From the NCBI GenBank assembly GCA_947628245.1, contig CANQZH010000041.1, positions 1-8,749 of the forward strand: DNA of 8,749 nucleotides. Direction: 5' to 3'. The stretch comes from an uncultured Bacilli bacterium (GTDB lineage Bacteria; Bacillota_I; Bacilli_A; RF39; UBA660). Within the stretch, counting starts at the first letter, position 1; every line of letters starts with the position of its first letter. Position numbers and translations under genes: made by a program. Below are positions 5,269 to 8,749 of the stretch, one piece after another. The notes beneath the pieces were generated by a model. The model was not told the origin of the DNA. It ran no database searches and saw only the letters and a list, made by a program, of their open reading frames with translations.

Positions 5269-6836
5269 ATATTTTTGCTTTTAATAATTATACCTAGAAT
5301 GCTTACTGTAATTATTAATAATGTATTTATAATGGTTAAAATATTATTATCACCAGTTTTTGGAACATCATCTAAAACTCTTTCTGGTTCGTTTTTAGCT
5401 TCTTTAATAGCAACGACAAATGGTGAAAGTTCATTTACATTTATTTGAATTGTTCCATTAGTAATTTCTTGTTCAACTTCTTGATAAGTTCCATCTTTTT
5501 TCAAATGCAGTACTATTGCTTGCTTATTATTATTTTCTTTACCAAGATCAAAGATAATATTAACTCCATTTTTAATTTCACCTTTTATTAATTTAAATTC
5601 ATAAGCATTAAGAATGGTATCATAACCTTTTTTCTTAGCAGTTTCAACAATGTTTAAATAATCTTTACTATCACCAGAAAGTTTTTCGCCCTCTATTACA
5701 ACCCCAGTATCTTTAGAAGTATCTACTTTAACATTATCAATTAATTCATTTACATAAGAAGTTTTATCTTCATTACCATAAATATAAATATAGAAATTCT
5801 TAGCAGCATATAAAACATCATCTTTTATGAAATACAATGTACTACTATTATAATATTCATTTATTTCACCGATACCTTTATGCCCATTAATAATAATATC
5901 AACTCCTAGGTCATTAGCCATTTTATTAGCTCGACCTTCAATAGATAAATTATAACGTTTTTGAGCATCATTAATATTAAAAGTAGATGTTTTATCTTCT
6001 AACTCAACTTTAGATAGATAATCTTCTATTGTTTTAGCTGTTTTAGAATCATAATTTTTAGTGTTATTATATGTTACTTTAACAGTTTTCTCTGCCATAT
6101 TAGCTACTCTATTAACATAAACATAAACATTAATATTATGAATATCATCAAAATCGCCACCAATAGAAACATTTAAATCAACATCAGATAAATCAAATGC
6201 TTTATCTTCTAATATTTTTTTAATTTGTTTAGTAATTACTTCCTCACCTGAATATATTACATTGTCACCTTCTACAGTAAAAAATTCAGATTCTTTAATA
6301 TCTACATAAAGTTCATCAGGGATACTTTCAATTACACCTGTTGCTTTTTGTTTATCATCTGCTAAATCAACAAATTTCATATTATATCTACTAGCAAAAC
6401 CTTTAGGCGATAACATAGCATTATCAGCACCGTCTTCAACTTCATCATAAGCATAACCATAAACAGTTACATTTTTAGATAAATATTCTTTTGCCTCTTT
6501 AGATAATTCATCAAAATCTACTCTCGTAATCCAAGGTACAGCTTCTGTATCATTATTAAATTTACTTGCAAAATGAATTTCTTTTAAATTAGTAAATTTT
6601 TCAAATAATGGTAATTCATAAACTCCTCCTTTTACCCCATTAATTTCTTCAGGAATAGTTATACTAGATGCACTATAATCAGCAAATTCGCTAATAGCAT
6701 AAGCAGTACCATTTCCTTCAAAAATCCAGCCTTCTTTAGTTGTTCCAGCAATACCTGTTGTAGCTGCAAAAACTTGTGTACTTCCCATTAGAAATACTGT
6801 TGCAATAACTAAGATGCTTAAACATTTCTTAAACAT
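5256..6836 (-). CDS. Secreted cell-wall-anchored surface protein with VPKTG sorting signal
   Basis: A 526-residue exported protein. Residues 1-24 are a signal peptide (Lys pair, hydrophobic core, cleavage near VFA-AT). The C-terminus has a complete sorting signal: VPKTG at 491-495, a hydrophobic span (about 498-517) and the basic tail KSKNIKRI. Residues 60-92 (SITIPEEINGVKG, LPLFEKFTNLKEIHFA) resemble one degenerate BspA-type leucine-rich unit. The middle, about 170-390, repeats a strand-rich pattern with two similar segments (YVDIKESEFF to VNRVANMAEK, and the part ending YIYGNEDKTSYVNEL) that I cannot assign. Residues 405-478, ending ELSPFVVAIKE, resemble a beta domain commonly placed before sortase signals in Bacillota surface proteins. 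Only one Cys is present, in the signal peptide. The ATG has AAGAGG 6 nt upstream. It is first in an operon with the class B sortase. The ligand or role is unknown. Confidence 0.85.
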   Translation of the reverse strand: MFKKCLSILVIATVFLMGSTQVFAATTGIAGTTKEGWIFEGNGTAYAISEFADYSASSITIPEEINGVKGGVYELPLFEKFTNLKEIHFASKFNNDTEAVPWITRVDFDELSKEAKEYLSKNVTVYGYAYDEVEDGADNAMLSPKGFASRYNMKFVDLADDKQKATGVIESIPDELYVDIKESEFFTVEGDNVIYSGEEVITKQIKKILEDKAFDLSDVDLNVSIGGDFDDIHNINVYVYVNRVANMAEKTVKVTYNNTKNYDSKTAKTIEDYLSKVELEDKTSTFNINDAQKRYNLSIEGRANKMANDLGVDIIINGHKGIGEINEYYNSSTLYFIKDDVLYAAKNFYIYIYGNEDKTSYVNELIDNVKVDTSKDTGVVIEGEKLSGDSKDYLNIVETAKKKGYDTILNAYEFKLIKGEIKNGVNIIFDLGKENNNKQAIVLHLKKDGTYQEVEQEITNGTIQINVNELSPFVVAIKEAKNEPERVLDDVPKTGDNNILTIINTLLIITVSILGIIIKSKNIKRI

Positions 6837-6863
6837 AATTTTCCTCTTTTCTATCTCGAAAAT

Positions 6864-6894
6864 ATTATAGCATAAGATACTCTATTAAAGTCAA
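6864..6894 (-). promoter_or_regulatory. Promoter of the surface-protein/sortase operon
   Basis: On the minus strand TTGACT (6894-6889) and a perfect TATAAT (6869-6864) are separated by 19 nt, longer than the ideal 17. The -10 box is extended (TGC before TATAAT), which can make up for poor spacing. Transcription would start near 6857, leaving a leader of about 20 nt with the AAGAGG ribosome site. Confidence 0.65.
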
Positions 6895-6897
6895 GAC

Positions 6898-6923
6898 CTA
6901 AATCCTTTTTCTAAATCCTTTTT
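6898..6923. repeat. Tandem 13-bp duplication
   Basis: CTAAATCCTTTTT occurs twice head to tail, at 6898-6910 and 6911-6923, in the gap between the transporter gene stop and the -35 box of the surface-protein promoter. The second copy is followed by more T residues. It may be a slippage duplication; its position immediately upstream of the -35 box also allows a binding site or an AT-rich upstream promoter element. Confidence 0.6.
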
Positions 6924-6942
6924 TTATTAACAATAGGAACTA

Positions 6943-7572
6943 TCAATCAATTTTTTTATTATATTTGTTATCATAAAAGGCAATTATTATAGATCCTAGA
7001 CTATTTCCTAATATCATAACTAATAAATAACCAAAAACTTTAAAAGAAAAGATGCCTGCTATACTAAAATAAAACATATTAGCTACACAATGTTCAAATC
7101 CACATAAAATAAAAGCCATAACTCCCATAAAAATAGTAATATACTTACTTATAACATCTTTTCCTTTTTTATAATTATTCACCGCAATATACATAATCAT
7201 TCCACAAAAAATAGCTAATATAAATATACTTAAAATACTATCATTTAATTTAACATCTACTATATTTTTAGCTATTTCAATATAATTACTAAATCTTGTT
7301 AATCTTATTAAATTTCCAACAATAAATGTTCCAAGAAAGTTACCTATTAAAGATATTAATAATTCTAATAAATAATTAATTTTATTTATTAGTAAATATC
7401 CTACTTTACCAGTAAATAAATTAAATGAATATATACAAACTGTAAGTAATCCAAAAGAAAAGATAAAAGAACCAGCTACTTTATTTTCAATTGCTAAATA
7501 AGCAATACCGCCTATACTAATTAATATCCCAGCATATATTCCTTTAATTAAAAAATCTAAATATTTCTTCAT
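6943..7572 (-). CDS. Compact formate/nitrite transporter (FNT) family channel
   Basis: FNT proteins are pentameric inner-membrane channels for small monovalent anions such as formate, nitrite or hydrosulfide. This one has 209 residues and about six hydrophobic segments (roughly 8-28, 33-53, 66-90, 112-131, 143-170, 178-200). Family marks are present: the first broken-helix region FNLFTGKV (50-57), GNFLG (77-81), the signature GFEHCVANMFYF with the pore His161, and GNSLGS near the end. Typical FocA/NirC proteins have 260-285 residues, so loops and termini here are very short, but no core segment seems missing. The ATG has GGAG 8 nt upstream and the stop is TGA. It is monocistronic or follows the ATPase gene weakly; a surface-protein promoter starts downstream. 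The transported anion cannot be decided from sequence. Confidence 0.83.
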   Translation of the reverse strand: MKKYLDFLIKGIYAGILISIGGIAYLAIENKVAGSFIFSFGLLTVCIYSFNLFTGKVGYLLINKINYLLELLISLIGNFLGTFIVGNLIRLTRFSNYIEIAKNIVDVKLNDSILSIFILAIFCGMIMYIAVNNYKKGKDVISKYITIFMGVMAFILCGFEHCVANMFYFSIAGIFSFKVFGYLLVMILGNSLGSIIIAFYDNKYNKKID

Positions 7573-7607
7573 ATTTTTATCTCCATCTTCTAAGTTAACT
7601 TTTAATA

Positions 7608-7616
7608 ATTATATCA
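7608..7616 (-). promoter_or_regulatory. Extended -10 promoter of the FNT gene
   Basis: On the minus strand TGATATAAT (7616-7608) is an extended -10 box. The expected -35 position falls in the T-run of the upstream terminator (7636-7631) and is not a good match. Transcription would begin near 7601, about 28 nt before the ATG. Confidence 0.4.
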
Positions 7617-7630
7617 CTTATTAGTATATT

Positions 7631-7652
7631 AAAAAAGAGTATTTTACTACTC
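7631..7652 (-). terminator. Terminator of the AAA_14/DUF4143 gene
   Basis: On the minus strand GAGTA (7652-7648) and TACTC (7641-7637) form a 5-bp stem with a 6-nt loop followed by six T residues (7636-7631). It lies about 40 bp after the ATPase stop and upstream of the FNT promoter. The stem is short, so efficiency is uncertain. Confidence 0.5.
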
Positions 7653-7693
7653 AACTTTTGTTTTGTGTCTATGCATAAATATAGCAAACTGTT

Positions 7694-8749
7694 TTAAAAA
7701 TCATTATTTAATAGAAAATCAATTAAATTTAGATGAATAATACCATCACGTGATAAGTCTATTTTATCAAGAGAAATGACATATTTTGGGTAATTATCTT
7801 CAATAGTTTTATATGCTCCAAATTCTCTTTCAATTGCTTTATCATTTCCATTCATTTCATAAGTTACTTGAATATATTTAATATTTCCATCTTTCTTTGC
7901 TATAAAATCTACTTTCCCATTTTTAGTTTTACCTATATATACTTCATAGTTTCTATTTATTAATTCATTATATACTATATTTTCTAAAACAATATAATTT
8001 TTAAATTCAGGATTATTATTTTTTATTTGAGCAATTCCTAAATCAGTTGCATAATACTTATTTAATGTTTTTAAAATACCTTTACCAACAATATCATATC
8101 TATATACTTTTTTAATTATTAAAGCCTTACACAAAGCATCTATATAATTATAAAGAGTTTCATTAGATATTTTTTTATTTTCTTTATCTAAATATTTTAT
8201 AATATTATCAGCTGAAAATTCACGTCCAGCTGTTTCAATTAAATATTGTAAAATCATATCAAATAAAACCGTGTCTTTTAAATTTAATCTTTTGACAACA
8301 TCTCTTAAAATAATAGAATCATATACACTATGTAGATAATTTTTTATATCTATTTCATTTGTAAATTCACATCTATTTGGAAGACCTCCCCATTTAGCAT
8401 AATCCCAAAAAGTATTTAAATCTTTTCCATCCTTTTTAGTTAAAGATACATATTCTTTATAAGATAAAGGATTAATATTAAATAAAACATATCTACCAGA
8501 TAAAATTGATGATAACTCGTCTGATAACATTTTACTATTAGAGCCTGTTAAAAAGATACTTATATTTTTTACCTGAGCCCTTAATGAATTAACAACTTTT
8601 TCAAAATTGTCGACATTTTGAATTTCATCCAAAAATAAATAATATATCTTATTATCTTTAATTTTATCTTTGATATATTTATTTAATTTTTTATAATCTA
8701 ATAGTTCTTCAAATTCAATAAATTCAAAATTAATAAATATTATATGTTC
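7694..8749 (-). CDS. AAA_14/DUF4143 ATPase, 5' end outside the window
   Basis: The frame stays open to the right edge, giving 351 residues of the C-terminal part. The TTG at 8632 is an internal Leu codon, not a start. At the truncated end are EHIIFINFE and then the Walker B strand YYLFLDEIQNV (Asp-Glu codons at 8629-8624), followed by sensor-like IFLTGSNSKML and the typical LSGRYVLF. Walker A lies outside the window. Next comes the DUF4143 part: a winged-helix-like stretch (about 8270-8140) and a C-terminal PD-(D/E)xK-like fold with VDFIA (Asp near 7909) and YIQV, where Gln replaces the usual acidic residue. Full-length members have about 380-450 residues, so perhaps 40-60 are missing. These ATPases are common in multiple copies in anaerobes and archaea, and their cellular role is unsettled. 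The gene is followed by a short terminator. Confidence 0.88.
   Translation of the reverse strand, partial: EHIIFINFEFIEFEELLDYKKLNKYIKDKIKDNKIYYLFLDEIQNVDNFEKVVNSLRAQVKNISIFLTGSNSKMLSDELSSILSGRYVLFNINPLSYKEYVSLTKKDGKDLNTFWDYAKWGGLPNRCEFTNEIDIKNYLHSVYDSIILRDVVKRLNLKDTVLFDMILQYLIETAGREFSADNIIKYLDKENKKISNETLYNYIDALCKALIIKKVYRYDIVGKGILKTLNKYYATDLGIAQIKNNNPEFKNYIVLENIVYNELINRNYEVYIGKTKNGKVDFIAKKDGNIKYIQVTYEMNGNDKAIEREFGAYKTIEDNYPKYVISLDKIDLSRDGIIHLNLIDFLLNNDF

Noticed and set aside
8626..8632. TTG at 8632 as the start of the ATPase
   Set aside because: The frame continues upstream to the window edge with family-typical sequence, and the TTG codes for a Leu within the Walker B strand.
1..8749. CRISPR array, tRNA, rRNA or a defence system
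   Set aside because: No regularly spaced repeat set, no cloverleaf-like sequence and no recognised defence genes were seen. The AAA_14/DUF4143 ATPase alone is not evidence for defence.

Overview
The window is AT-rich bacterial DNA read with the standard bacterial code: Trp is TGG and one gene stops at TGA. Shine-Dalgarno sites are strong and one gene carries a C-terminal sortase signal. This points to a low-GC Gram-positive (Bacillota), perhaps an Erysipelotrichales-like or clostridial gut organism. The lineage is inference. All genes but one lie on the minus strand.

Left part (1-3071): two peptidoglycan/division genes, transcribed right to left. They are a SpoVD/FtsI-type class B penicillin-binding protein with one PASTA domain, then mraY. 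murE, which lies between spoVD and mraY in Bacillus subtilis, is absent. Just past the mraY stop there is a 16-bp direct repeat pair resembling the repeated terminal sites of IS21-type insertion sequences, so the cluster may be interrupted there. These two genes look visibly less AT-rich than the rest.

Middle (3072-4433): a GNAT acetyltransferase with AAC(6')-like sequence character sits upstream of spoVD. It has a very good terminator that overlaps its own stop codon, and a leader with an orphan strong Shine-Dalgarno plus a hairpin touching the real one. Its intergenic region is shared with a divergent 102-residue protein of unknown function. That protein converges on a 30-residue reading frame resembling a GreA N-terminus.

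Right part (4434-7572): a cell-surface module. A secreted 526-residue protein ending in VPKTG, a membrane segment and a positive tail is followed after 40 bp by a class B sortase. A short hairpin lies between them, and the 30-residue frame has its ribosome site directly after the sortase stop. The natural reading is a dedicated sortase-substrate pair. Upstream is a compact formate/nitrite-transporter-family channel, and at the right edge the 5'-truncated gene of an AAA_14/DUF4143 ATPase.

The region from 3200 rightward looks like accessory DNA next to a conserved cell-wall locus. I found no CRISPR array, tRNA or rRNA. No wholly new multi-gene system is demonstrable. The best leads are the sortase pair with its coupled 30-residue frame, the acetyltransferase leader, and the cysteine pair in the SpoVD-like protein.
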